Shown here: in pieces, positions 9,728-21,916 of the stretch
Position numbering within the stretch: the stretch's first letter is position 1
Layout: every line of letters begins with the position of its first letter
Assembly (NCBI GenBank): GCA_920105805.1
Contig: CAKKTI010000370.1
Location: forward strand, 1 to 22,012
Direction of reading: 5' to 3'
Source of the DNA: Condylostoma magnum
Taxonomy: Eukaryota; Ciliophora; Heterotrichea; Heterotrichida; Condylostomatidae
DNA: 22,012 nucleotides
Translations under genes and position numbers: made by a program
Notes under the pieces: generated by a model
Told to the model about the DNA's origin: nothing
Seen by the model: only the letters and a program-made list of their open reading frames with translations
The model's database searches: none

Positions 9728-12700
9728 CTAAATTCTAAAGAACACTCTAATAGCCCAAATAATATTCTTGTAAATAATCAGCTCTATGAGTATGCTCACT
9801 AAAATGGTAAACAAAATGAGCATTGATAGCATACAACAGTATTGAGTAGTAAGCATGAATATCTAGGCAAAATCTAATAAGATCATAAACATATGCAATA
9901 CAAGTAAAAATCTACTTACATTCTTAGCCTTTTTTTCATATTTGATAATAAGCATTATAGCAGCTAATTAAGCAATAAAACCAGCTACTATAGCATATAC
10001 AAAGTCTAGGACAGAGTAAGCTTCAAACAGATTGTCTAAACCATAATATTCATCATCTTAATCGCTATGGATTACAATATAAAGCCAAAAAACCAATGAG
10101 ATTTGTATTAATATAGTGATTGAGACGATCAAGTACTTATTAAACCTCTTGGAATTACTTTATTTTATGAATATTCCAAATATCGAGTGTACTTTTCATA
10201 GATTGTTACACCATCCTTTACTTTGGATTTAATCACTTTTTGTTTCTTGTACAAATTGTTATTATTCCTTAAATCTATCTTAACTATATTAAGTAGTCTC
10301 AACTTTAGCTTCCTTTTTACTTTCTTTGGACATAAAGAAAATATAAGGAATCACATGAATAAAAATTCCAATACAAAACGCATAGAGGCCTCCAAAGCAA
10401 TGTTCACACTCTTCATTTTTATCTATTTTATTTCAGCTTATTGGCTATTCAATATAAGCTTCATGAGATACAATTTCATAAGGGCCAGGATAAGGGGATT
10501 GAATAATCATTATATCATCGATGTGACTTACTATTTAGCATGGTTTGTCTTTTAAGCCTTGGCATTTATAGCTAAATTCCACTATTGTTCTAGTAGAAGA
10601 AGAGTCTACTTATTGAGCAAAAATGCATCCAGTTTTATATTGAGTTTCGCTATCTGAGCCATTTTCTGCATTTGGATTTTCATCCAAGTCATCGAACATA
10701 TTAAGTAATCTAAATTAATTAGGATCTGTTAAATCTGTAAATATTTTTACTTATGTATTGTCACTGCCTCTATAAATAACAAACATTTGGAATATTCTAT
10801 TATCAGCCCCACAGTCTTCTATTCATTATGGAAACTAAAATGAAGAATTTTATAATTGAATATAAGTGTTTTGATAATCGCAGGTTGATCTTTTGGTAAT
10901 ATAGCTCTTTTAATCAAGGTTTAGATATTAGTTCTCAATTTTATTAGGAGAATTTTTAGTTAGATTAAGTCCTATTTCTTTTATATCCTCAAAAACAGTG
11001 AGAATGTTTTCATCTTCAATTTTTTATTCATTTTCAATTATTGAGGTGCATATGTCTAAGTATAAGGGTTCATAGTTCGCAGCTGTCGAAAAGTTAGTTA
11101 GTTGAATCATATTTTTTAGACCTTATTGAATGTTTGAGTACTCTGACTTATCTTAATCTAGAATCTTCTTAAATACATATACTATCTCTTACATTGCATT
11201 ATCATCTATTTCAATTAAGCTCTGATGGTAATTATGCTATTATTCCTGAAAATAGTTCAGTGTTGCAGTGTCATATTAATCTTAATCAAGTAAAGCTCCT
11301 ATTATACTTGGTATCATTGCTTTATCTTGAATAGAATTGATAATATCTTAAGAATCTCCTTTTTTAGTATTAGATTATGTAATTTGGGCATCAACTTCTT
11401 TTTATAAGCATTGGCCATAGATATCACAAACACTTATAGTAATTTTTTATGGCGTTTCGAAGAAATTTAGAGTAAGCATAGATTGATTAAGAGTACTACT
11501 ATTATAGCTTTATATGTTATCTTGATTTGTATATCCAAAACAATAAGACATAATTTTCGTAGCAGATACTAAGTTGTTGGAATATACTAACTAATTGTAA
11601 AAATAATCAGAGGGTAATTAAAGCTATCCAATTTCAAATCTTATATCAAATGGAATAGTTTCTAATTATATAATATGCTAATATGTGCTACTGTCATTCT
11701 CAAAGTTAATGAGCACTTTTATTTGGTATAGCATTTTTTACATTAATTATCCTATTAATATAGTATAATCATCTTATAAGTCTGCACTTAATTATAACCC
11801 TTGTGTTTATTATATTGATACTTCTCTTAATTGTCCTTGACTAGGAATAATTTTATATAGCAACTCGTCATTTTTTATTACTTTCTGATATGATTATTCT
11901 ATTAAGGCTTCAGATGATCCTTCAACTACATTAAAATCTACAACTTTTTCTATGTGTCTTGATCCATTAGAAATCTTTACCAATATACTAAAATTGAGTC
12001 CAATTTCTAAATCTATCGAGTTAATTGTTAATTATGTTTCATTTAATTGAATGCTCAATTCTTCTTAACTAGCTTTCTTGCATTTATTATCAATATTATG
12101 CTGAAAACATTAAAATTCTGTTTTGATAATTGTATCCTAATTATCAGGATCATAGGATTAGGAAGTATCTAGTACAAAGTTTATTTCTGATGAAATACTG
12201 GATGAGGTCCTATTAAGCACTAGAACTAAGTCTCTTTGTAAAATTGTCAATTCAATGAAGTTATCGATTTAATAGTTATCACTAGTTATACTAAAATTAA
12301 ATCTATATGTATTTCCTTCAATAAGATCCTCTTTATTCAACTCCAAATCATTTCCTTGAGTTTTTAGCTTATCAAAATTTTCACTAGTTCAAGCAAATTA
12401 TAATGAATCATCCTTTTACTATTAAATAATGGGATAAATAACTAAATCATTTATATTATACAGTGAGTATTAATTCGGTATAGAAAATAATAGTGTTGGT
12501 ACAGGTAAATCAGTTACTTCAACCCTCCAATCCAGTTATGAGTCTGAGTTAATTTCCTTATAAGTTGCAATAACTTGTAATGAAGCTTCTAATATTCCTG
12601 ACTGTAATTTATCACAAGAAATGCTAAGGAAACACTGTTCTTTATCTTCATTAGAAAGTCCTTACTTCAATGCTTGGCCTTAAATGCTTCATATGCACTG

Positions 12701-15700
12701 AATTTCACCAAATTGAGAATAAGAAGCCGTTGCACTTAATATAAGATACTAAGAAATGCATTAAGTAGAGAAATATGCAGGAGCTGATATATAAGCTGAG
12801 GGTTTTGGTATCTTTTAGGGATAATCAACTTCAATATTAAGTTATTCGTAAGTGAAGTCACCTTCCCAATTATCTTTTACAAATAATTTAGTGTCTAATT
12901 CTACCGTCTCTCCATCAATACTAGAATTTTCACCTAAAAGTATAGTTAACTCTCTTGAATTTTCCCAGAAACATGTGAAGTCTTCTCCAATATCAGATTT
13001 AAAAATTGCCTAGCATTCTATTTAAAGGTAATTTTTGACATTTCAATTGAAGTTGATAAGTAATCTATCAAATAGCTCGTTAAGTTGAATACTGATATCC
13101 TTTTTCATAAAATAGTTTTACTCTACAACACATTAATACATTTCAGGAACCAGATTATGTTCACATACACACTAATTGCTTGTCTCTTATATTATCATAT
13201 GTTGCCCACATTCGCAATGGCCAATGTTATAGAATTAATCGTAAAAGCTACAGCATTATTTGACATAATGAAGGTGTCTATCACCACATTATAAAAATAT
13301 ATTCTATATAGTATATTCATTAATGATTTTTTGTTGTATTTCTATTTCGTATATGCATCCTAATCAGCTTATACCTTAATATTAACCGATGTAGAAATTA
13401 TATTTAACATAACTATCATCAAGCACATTATTATTTATGGTTGAGTCTTGGTTCATGAGCTATCCATTATAGTAGATTTTTAATTATTTATTTGCAGCCA
13501 TAGATACAGTAACATAGCTTCATTTATTATAAGGAATTTCGGCTGATATTTCAACAGATTAACCTACTCATTCTAATAAAAATTATACATCTGTAGCATT
13601 TCTTTGTAAAATCAGCTTAACTTTTTCAGATTCTTTACTTATGATAGGTCTATTTATCGATATATCATTCGACCTAAATCAAGTAGATAATGTTAGTTAT
13701 TATCCTAAAGGATACTAGTAGGTAGGAGGAATATCTATTAGTTATGAATCATCATTAAAGAAATATCCTTCCTCATCGCTATACAATGGCTTAGAACTTT
13801 GATCTGAATTTTAACCACCAATGTAAGCAATTTAATCTGGGTTAAACTCATTCTTATACTCTATTAACTCACTATTAAATTACAGCTTAAGTCTTCAAGA
13901 ATCAGGGTCTTAAGTCGGGCTTAATTTATTTACACATTATTCATTCTATAAATATCCGATTTAACAAATTTCAAGACAATATTAATTGCTTTATACCATC
14001 TTAGTCAATCTACAGGGGTTATAATGCTAAGCCAAAATATCAGTAGAATCAGAAGAATTTAGCAATTATAAAGAGTAAATAAACCCTATAAATCCTTAAG
14101 AATCATACTTACCCAAACCTTAAGTATAACTATGTTCAACGTCTTAGAAATTTGATCCAGTTGAATTTGTTTGTTGATTTTTTAGGTTGTCATCTATGAA
14201 CATAGCTAAATCATTACTACTGTTATTAGTAACTAAAACATACTTTCAGTCATTTTCTAAGTCACAATTAATTACAATTGAATTGCCAACTTCCCATTTT
14301 ATTTGAAAAGTAAACTCTGAACTAGTACTTCCAAGACTTACAACTGTTTAATTATCAAATGATGATTTATGATAGATAATGTAATCATTGTTTAATAATA
14401 TTTTTACCCATACTCCTATTGAGAAATCTTAGCTATGCATAAATACAGTTTCTTTATCAATAGGCATTTGTTAGTTAATTGAAGTAAATTCAAAGCCTTA
14501 TTCATAGATAAATTGGGGAGAATCAGTAGCTTTGTAGATTATAAACTCATCTGATATATATTATGGATCGTCAGCATCAAAATATCAAATAGCCTGATAT
14601 ATAAAATTGGGAATTGCTGTTTCATCAGTGCAAGTTGCCTCGTATTGTAAATATCCTTAATCGCAAATTGATAAGCAATAATCTTTCTCTGTTTTTCAAT
14701 AAAACTAATATGATCTACAAAGAAAGTACTACTACTAGACCTATGTACTACTTAGTGTAACCGCTTATAGATGAACTTAGAAGATATATCCATCTAATGA
14801 CTCAAAATATTAATTATTTCCAATAGTGAATAGATACCCTTATTTCTAATCTTCAAAATTACTAGTAGACAATACTGTAAAAGTATCAGCTATTTATCCA
14901 TCTATATAAAGCATAGAGGTAGTTGATGGAGCACTTGTTAAAACTACTTAGGTTCATTGTGTATTTGTTGTTTTAGATGAAATTTGATCGATTATTCCTC
15001 CTGCCCATGATTAGTACAAACTATAAAATTGATTTTCCCTTGAGATCCGTATTTATGTTTAATAGGAATACTTTTCTATAATAAGCTACTGAGTAAGATT
15101 TTAAAACGGATTTACCCATATAGAAATAGAAAAGTTTGAGCCAAATTCATAAGCGTTTTTTCCAGGAAGAATCATTTACTTTTGTGAGCTTTGAGTAAAC
15201 TTTTATCCTTATTTTAGTGTAAAATCTGTATCTTATAAGTCTACAGTATTCGTGCTTCCTTTAACAATTGTAAAAGCTCCGTTAATCTCATCTGTATATA
15301 TCTATTAATCCGAACTATTCAATGTAAATTTAGCTTCCCATATAGAAGGAGAGGTTGTCATATCACTTTTTACAGTACAAACTCCATTTACAGCATATTT
15401 ATCATTAGTTTCACAGTACTAAACACACTCTATTCCATCAAAAATTTAAGAAGTGAGTCTACATGAATCAAACTCTCTGAATATTGTAGTTAAAAGATTA
15501 TACCGTCTTATTTAAACTGAGTAAATGCTTCCTTAAAATGATCTAGTCTCGTTATATCCTATATAAAATATGTAGTTTGGATCATTTTCAGTATAGACTG
15601 TCTTCAAGAAACTAACCTAATCAATAACCAATCCATTCTAAAATACATTGATATAAGTAGAAGTATCAGTAGAATATGTAAAGTTTTCCCAAGTATTCAG

Positions 15701-18700
15701 ACTATAGTTATTTTATTATGCTATTTGATTAGAAAATTGTATTTCTATTTGATTTGCATTAGTAAAAATTTCAAAGGTCTGGTCTCTAAGCCAATTAGCC
15801 TTGTAAAGCAGTGGATTTCTATTACTATCAGTTTATTTAAACCAAAGACTGACTACGATGGATCCATTAATGAGGAAAGTTGAGGAATTAGAAATTCTGC
15901 TAAAAGTTGTACTAGAATAAGTAAAACCTTGATCATTAGTATAAGAAGGTTCTTATCCAGGATTTAGATTTTCATCTAATCCCTTAAAAACTTTAAAATG
16001 ATTATTACATTTGCTATCAATAGTCTATTAATCATCATCAAATAAGAAATCCATTTCCCATGGTCCAGTACAATTATTCACACTAGCTTAGCATACACTA
16101 TCTACCAATACTTAACCACCTGTGCATTGTTAATCACATTAATCATAGTCAATAAAAACCTAACCTGCTAGTCTGCAAGGATAGATGTACTGATGGATCT
16201 CAAAATAACTTGAAGGCATAGATAGTATAGTGATTTAGTATATATTACCATAAAAGGAGCAGCATTGATACTCACCACCTATTGAAAACTCAAAGTGTTA
16301 TTTATCATCAGTGAAGCTGGTATACGATCCTGAGTCCTAATCAACTACCAGTTCATTCAAGTATAGTCAAGTATCCCTGCTATTTTTGCTTAAAACTGAT
16401 ATGTAATTTCAATCTAGGTCTGCTTAGCTCGAACTCAACTGTATTGTTTAGCTTTGCCATTGCATATCAAATATAAAAATACTGGAGGAAAAGCTAATCT
16501 TCATTTAGGCCCCACTACTAACTCCTTTCTTAGCATAAATTGTCCTTGAGTTCGCTTATTATGGTTTAACTCATGCACCGATTATAAATTCAGATCCTAC
16601 TACAAACACTGCATCTGTACTCAGTGTCATTATTTTGTCGTCAGAAAAAGAAAGACCTTCAGTACCTTAGTGAGTAGGATCATAACTTGCTTCGAATATT
16701 GGCTAAAATCCTTTTATTAGTTTAAAGTTTAAACCATTTCCATAATATTCTTAGCTGTCATTACTAAAAGTTCAGTTTGATGCCCAAAATGATGAATTGA
16801 TATCAGGAGAGTCTAAATTTGTACAGGTATTGCCAAAATGATAGAATCCACTATTGCACTGATCTATACAGATTGTACTATAGTACCATCTAAAAGCAGG
16901 TAAACAACTAGCATATAGACTTTCAATCTCAGTATTGCTTAGTTGTTTAGGGAATGGTTCCACTTAGTATATAAATCCATTATAATTATTTGTGTTTTCT
17001 TTATGTCCAAAATGGAAGAAATATCTGTTCTACTTATCCATTATAGTACCTACTGTTTAGATTTGTTTTTATTATCCATCTATATAGATATACCCATTAG
17101 TGCTATTATAAACTAATACTAAGTTTTGCCATATATTATTTCCTGTATGGTTGGTGGCAATAGAATAAGTACTATCCTGATACTTCCCTTAAAACTTTAT
17201 TTACCCTGATTCAATAAAGTAATGATATTATATAATAGAGTACCAATAACTTTTGTAGATAAGCTAGCCGTCACCTTTTGGCATTGTTCAAACACTAATT
17301 GTAAAGCTTTATCCAAATTAATATTCCTATTCCTTTGTAAAATAAGCTTATTGAGGATTTCCTGCAAATAGCAGTCCATTGTCAGAATCAAATGTGGGTT
17401 CTTCTCCCGAGTCTGTAGATGTTGAGCTTCCTAATCCTATTGAATAGCCATTTTCAGAGTAAGATTCTTAAGTACTAGTAAATCTGATATCAAATTCTCA
17501 TATGTTATCTCCAGAATCTGGGTTATTCACTACTTAGCATAATCCGGATCTTAAATATTGATTTGGAGGACAGATTTGATTACATTGCTGACTATAAGCA
17601 TCGTAGTTATAAAACCGACAGTTAAATTTGTACTATACGTCAGCTAATGAAATAGCAGTATCAGATATTCCAAATGAATAGATGTAACCTTTATAAAACC
17701 TATTTGATTAAAAGTTTCTTCCAATTAAGAAAGAATAGCTGTCTTTGTATTGCATTACATCTTAGACAGATGTAGTTGATTATTGAACTTGGGCTGAATT
17801 CATATACAATCTGTTGTCTCTACCTAGTTAATCTGATGTAAAAACTATAAAGGTTCAATTTCCTGTAGAAATGCTATTACTTAGGGAAATATACGAGAAA
17901 TCTATCATAGGTATTGATATAGTTAGTATACTACTATTTATCTCTCCTTTAACTGTGGTGTAATTCTAATGATAAAACCACTCAAAAATAGTAATAGTGG
18001 ATGTATCTGTAGGATTTACTCATAATTCAATAGAAAAAGACTATTGTAACTGATATGCGTAGTCGTTTATAATCTCCAAAGCTTCTCCATCTGTTTAGAA
18101 TTTGAATCCAGAATTTTACTCAAACGTAGGAGCTGTAGTTTCTGCATTAATTTCATACTATTCATATAGATCTTTAAAGTCTTATAAGTTAGAGTCAAAT
18201 GTGAATAGCATTTTTCACTGTCCAAGCTAACTATTACCTGTAGAAGCACATGATTAATCAATAAAAATCTATCCACTAGGACATAAATCAACACAGCCAG
18301 CTGATTAAAAATATTGTTTGTCTATTTCTCTACATTGGTCATAAAAGGGAGTATAAGTGTAATTTAAAAGAGTAAACTCGTATAATCTAGCATCCAGTGA
18401 CTCCACAGCTATTCCATTTCCTATATTAAAGGTATAATGACTGTTAAAATCCGTATATGCAGTAACAGATTAGCTTAAATTACTGTAAACCTACAAATTC
18501 TTTAAAACTTTTACATCAATACTACCAGATACTTAAATAACAAGTTGATTCCATGAATCATCAAGCCTTGTAAAAGTAAACTCTATAGGAGTACCATCAT
18601 TAAATAGCAACTTATAATCATTTGTGTTAGCTTTAAGAGAAATAGATCTACGAGAAGTATTATCTTTTTTCTCGAATATAGTATTAATACCAGGGCTAAC

Positions 18701-20821
18701 ATTCCTCTACTTTATCCAAATAATAAGTGTCCATTCACTTCCAAAAGGCAAGGCATTTTCACTGTTTTAAATCAGTGCTTTTCTATCCCCATCAAAAAAG
18801 CAACTTCTATCTCCCTCAGTAGACGTGAAATCAGGGCCAGTTACTTTGGTATAATCATCATTAAGTTTAGTTAGTTTAAAGGGACCTCCTAACAAATCAA
18901 TATAATCTGTAGCATCTTGGTCAAAAACAAACTTAGCACTTTTATACTCAGAGGTGCAACTACCTGCAAAATTAAACTAGTTGGCCGGACAACTAGATAT
19001 ACACTGGTTTCCTGAATACCACTTGTCAAATTATCCTGCACACCAATAGTTGTTATATAGAGACGTAGCTACTAAGTCATTTGCCTCTCTTCCATAAACT
19101 TCTATTGCGTAGATCCAGCCCTCAAATGCCTCGTTTCCCCAGTACCCGTATCCTAAAGCAAAATGCAGGTATTTGTCAGAGTCCTAAAATAAAGTAGAGG
19201 TTGTAGATGATCCTTCTCTATTACCATTTAGATAAATTAAGGCAGTTTAAGCATTGTCGTATGATACTAGAATATGATACCAAGTTGAGTTTGTTATAGT
19301 GCTAGTTTATACACTCTCATTAAGCCCAGATTAATCTTTAATCTAAAATTTCAGTCTGTTTCCATCTCTTATGATTTAGATATAGTAATCATTTAGATTG
19401 TACTTTTGGAAAATTATTTAAGGAGATCCAATATTGCTTTCTACATTTACTCATAATTAAATGGTGAATTGATTAGCTAGGATATACTAATAATCTCCTG
19501 GAAGGGATATCATTTTATTCGCACCATTAGTAAAATACAGTCCTTTATTTGCCGTAAAAGATGGATCTTAAGAGTCAGCACCATTCGAATTCCCCTTCTA
19601 AGCATAAACATCTATCTTTTGATAAATATTCTCATACTTTTATTTATCTACATTGAATAGGAATTAAAATCTTCAATCATCTGGGTAGATGTTTGGATCA
19701 GGACGTGTCTAGCAGATATTGTTTTACAGCCATTCATTCGAATTTAAACAATAGTCTAAACAATTGTCATTATTTGCCCAATATGACGGTGAGTCGCACT
19801 CATAGCACTTGTTATTCTAGTACAATTCGCATTCAAAGCGACAAGTATTGCAAGGATATGTTGATACGCAGGTTGGGATATCTTAGCAGAGGCACAAAGT
19901 ACAGCCAGAGGGCATAATTTAGCCAAAGGGAGATGGAAATGTAGTGCCTTACAAATCCGAAAAATCTAATAGGCTTTTAGCCGCTACCCAAAGTTAAAAG
20001 GAGTATATTCTACCATGTATATAATCTGTTCTATCAGTTGAATCATAATCTAGTCCTAAAGAAAATCTATAGTCGCTACTGTCTTCAGCAATTGGTTCTG
20101 TTCTAGACGTATTTGAAACAAGGTTTCCATTATGAATAATTCAAAAAGTTAGAAGAGAGTTTGAAAAGTTATTTATGACTAAAAATGATTACCAATAGTT
20201 TGGTGCAGAGGATCCGATACAACTTGTTACATGTTCGTATTTAGAACTTTCATATGGCTCATGAGAATATTCGTAACTCACTTAACTTCCACAATTGTCT
20301 TATCATAATCCTCAGAGTTAATCAAAGCTTGCATTGTCATAAGTATTCTTAGCTACTAAAGACTTATAATCTTAGCCATCAATCTTCACTCAAATCAAGA
20401 AGGTAAAATTAGAGTCGCATATTATTGGATCTCCAACAGTAGATTCAGGAGGCAAAGCAATGTAAGAATCATTCGACAAATCAATGCCACATTCACATAC
20501 ATTTAATCCGGATACATCCCCCTTAACCTAAGCCTCTCTCCCATCTCCTGTTCGGTTTGGAAACCAAGTTGAAGCCCAGTCGAATACAAAATCTAGTAGA
20601 AGCCCAGAAGGTTCATCCAATTCGCAGGTTTAACTTGTATTATTCGGAGAATATCCTGAGGGGCATTATGTTAAGCATTTCCCGGTGGGGAAAAAATATC
20701 TAGGAGACGCACAACTAGTGCATTCCCATAATTCTGACCCAGAGCAGGTCAAGCAATCACTATGGCATGCATGCACAACAAAAACGAGATAGAGAAAAAG
20801 AATAATTTTCGAATTTGACAT
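9728..20821 (-). CDS. giant multidomain surface protein: signal peptide, furin-like, nine laminin-G-like repeats, REJ/PKD-like stalk, C-terminal membrane helices
   Basis: A continuous frame of about 3,697 codons from ATG 20821. The start gives a clear signal peptide (MSNSKIILFLYLVFVVHAC) followed at once by a furin-like cluster (CLTCSGSELWECTSC). Residues about 65-2285 hold nine laminin-G/concanavalin-like lectin repeats, each with an F.I..W.(K/N) strand and a closing cysteine linker such as CVDLCPSGQIF. Residues about 2360-3390 form a REJ/PKD- and Ig-like stalk. Membrane helices lie near residues 3481-3497, 3561-3584, 3601-3625, 3641-3657 and 3661-3684, with a Q/K/E-rich loop after the first. 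UGA is read as Trp many times and UAA/UAG as Gln throughout; no intron or frameshift is needed. The layout recalls polycystin-1-like or adhesion receptors, but homology is not proven. The end is uncertain: no in-frame UGA follows, so I place it at UAG 9730-9728. UAA at 9670, or a splice leading to UGA at 9798, are alternatives. Confidence 0.82.
9730..10385 (-). other. C-terminal multi-helix membrane domain of the giant surface protein
   Basis: Five hydrophobic stretches in frame. The first (AFCIGIFIHVIPYIFFM) follows a cysteine motif EECEHC and is followed by a basic, Q-rich loop of about 60 residues. The second is LIVSITILIQISLVFWL. The third is LDFVYAIVAGFIAQLAAIML, followed by the basic run KYEKKAK. 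The last two form a hairpin ending near ILVSILIELIIY. This would hold the ectodomain outside and put a short tail inside or outside depending on whether four or five helices insert. AT-rich DNA biases any frame toward hydrophobic residues, so the last two helices are less certain. Confidence 0.55.
9874..9919 (-). other. alternative 46-base intron near the 3' end of the giant laminin-G gene
   Basis: On the minus strand the segment begins with a consensus-like GTAAGT and ends TATTAG. Splicing it shifts to a frame that meets UGA at 9798-9796. That would give a normal UGA stop but replace the last two membrane helices with a short cysteine-containing tail. A shorter 28-base version starting at GTATTG inside it gives the same frame. 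Not decidable from sequence. Confidence 0.25.
10650..13760 (-). other. REJ/PKD-like and Ig-like stalk of the giant surface protein
   Basis: Residues about 2355-3390. Phrases typical of REJ/PKD-type modules appear, such as PSAYISAPAYFST followed by CISQYLILSATAS and a C.WSI strand (12500-12790). A repeated C.W...S.(E/K)LTI.LG motif also occurs (for example CFWENSRELTILLGEN, 12900-12980). Cysteine pairs are sparse and paired per module. Just before the first helix sits a short cysteine segment (CIF...CQGLKDKPC, near 10530-10640), where an adhesion-type receptor would carry its GPS/GAIN segment; I do not see a clear cleavage motif. Confidence 0.5.
13960..20600 (-). repeat. nine tandem laminin-G-like (LamGL) protein repeats, period about 240 residues
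   Basis: The conserved Trp of the F.I..W strand falls at residues 144, 457, 702, 934, 1178, 1417, 1660, 1902 and 2138. After the first gap the spacing is 232-245 residues (696-735 bases), a very regular module. Each module ends in G.I..(I/L).(V/L/Y) and a linker with two to four cysteines (for example CISSCPANQF and CLEICQIGYL). Sequence between modules is well diverged, so the array is old. LamG-like domains typically bind glycans or proteins extracellularly; which ligand is not readable here. Confidence 0.8.
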
Positions 20822-20994
20822 ATTTTTATTAGGAGTAGAAATTTCTAAATATGTTCGAGCTGTTTAATAATAATAGTGTCATAGAAGGTAGTATGGCTTC
20901 CTTATATATGAAGTTACTCAAGTATTTTGACTCTGTTTTTGTATTTTGGTGATTTATAAAGTAGAAGAAAGTTGCTTAAGTAAATTTTGGCAAT
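20822..20994. promoter_or_regulatory. upstream region of the giant laminin-G gene (possibly a divergent promoter)
   Basis: AT-rich DNA directly upstream of the signal-peptide ATG at 20821. The start is preceded on the minus strand by an A/T run typical of ciliate 5' leaders. It must hold the promoter and 5' UTR of that gene, and of the plus-strand ORF beyond if that is real. No specific element recognised. Confidence 0.3.
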
Positions 20995-21876
20995 ATGCAC
21001 ATTATTAATTTATTCCTAATTTTGACTGTCTACTCAGTAACAAAAGCATATTAAATAACTTGAAATAAGACGAATACAAACTTGTAACGAGTATATCAAA
21101 AGTAGTTCAAATAAGCATTAAAGCATATATTTCACTTTATTTAAACCACCTTTTAATTTGATAATAAATTACAAATCTTTAAAAATCACGCTTTTTCATC
21201 CTTTTGTGTTTTGGAAAATTGTCTTAATTATTCTGTAGTTCTTTCAAACTCTTCCTACCTATGATAAAAGAATTTATTAGATATTTGGTTTTCATAAATA
21301 GTTTTAATCAACTTATTGATTCTTGGGAAATATTATTAATTTTTCTTTCTTCCTATTAGCTAGATCTTCTACTAAATCTTTTTATCTTTCCCTATGAATG
21401 TAGAACCTTTTCTAAAGTAAATTTCTATTTAAAGGTAATTATGTTTTTATCCTTTAGATGAAATACTTATTGAAGATTTATGAGAGGTTAAAACTGATTT
21501 ACACCTTTAATTGACTTGTTTATTCTCGGCTTTATTTAGAGAAGAGAAAATCTTATAAAAATCTACTCTTATTGCTGGCCCTTTCGATATATAATCTTTT
21601 TACTTTATCATTATGAAGATGTACAGTCAGAAGACATATATTATAAGGAATATATACAAGATATAATATCCAAAATAATTTTAGAAACTTATCCAGATAT
21701 TTGAAGTGAAATATCAGATTGTTTCAGTAAACATTTTTAAGAATAGAATGATTATTTAGTTTAATTTGAGTACTAATTTTAATAGAAAATGTATTGTAAT
21801 AAATTATATTAGGCAGTTTAAACAGAATAAAGTATAAGTTTTGAATAAAAGAGATTTACATAATAAGAAATGTTGA
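20995..21876 (+). CDS. low-confidence subtelomeric ORF, possible secreted or membrane protein
   Basis: With UAR as Gln and UGA as Trp the frame from ATG 20995 is open for 293 codons to UGA 21874-21876, only 40 bases before the telomere. The N-terminus, MHIINLFLILTVYSVTKA, resembles a signal peptide. Against it: the region is very AT-rich, so all plus-strand frames look protein-like under this permissive code. A second plus-strand frame (codon starts divisible by 3) also reads well from about 20930 to 21870, with a possible 23-base GT-AG intron at 21435-21457, but it has no UGA before the telomere. The three internal UGAs are about what chance would give. Treat as 'something may be encoded on this strand', with frame and ends unproven. 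Confidence 0.25.
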
Positions 21877-21916
21877 TACAAATAAACAAATAGTAGTTTT
21901 AGCATTTAAAGCTTTA
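21877..21916. other. 40-base subtelomeric spacer
   Basis: AT-rich bases between the last candidate stop codon and the telomere junction. Such a short spacer is typical of gene-dense macronuclear chromosomes and leaves no room for subtelomeric satellites. Confidence 0.4.

Noticed and set aside
10223-10555. 110-residue hydrophobic plus-strand ORF
   Set aside because: Antisense to the membrane-domain end of the giant laminin-G gene; hydrophobicity comes from AT-rich DNA.
13085-13294. 69-residue plus-strand ORF, and similarly 19693-19917 plus
   Set aside because: Both are antisense to well-supported domains of the laminin-G gene.
1-20821. Pseudogenes or decayed DNA, because of the many stop codons under the standard code
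   Set aside because: The 'stops' are exclusively UAA/UAG at Gln-like sites and UGA at Trp-like sites, the frames stay intact for 7-11 kb, and domain signatures are regular. This is a reassigned code, not decay.
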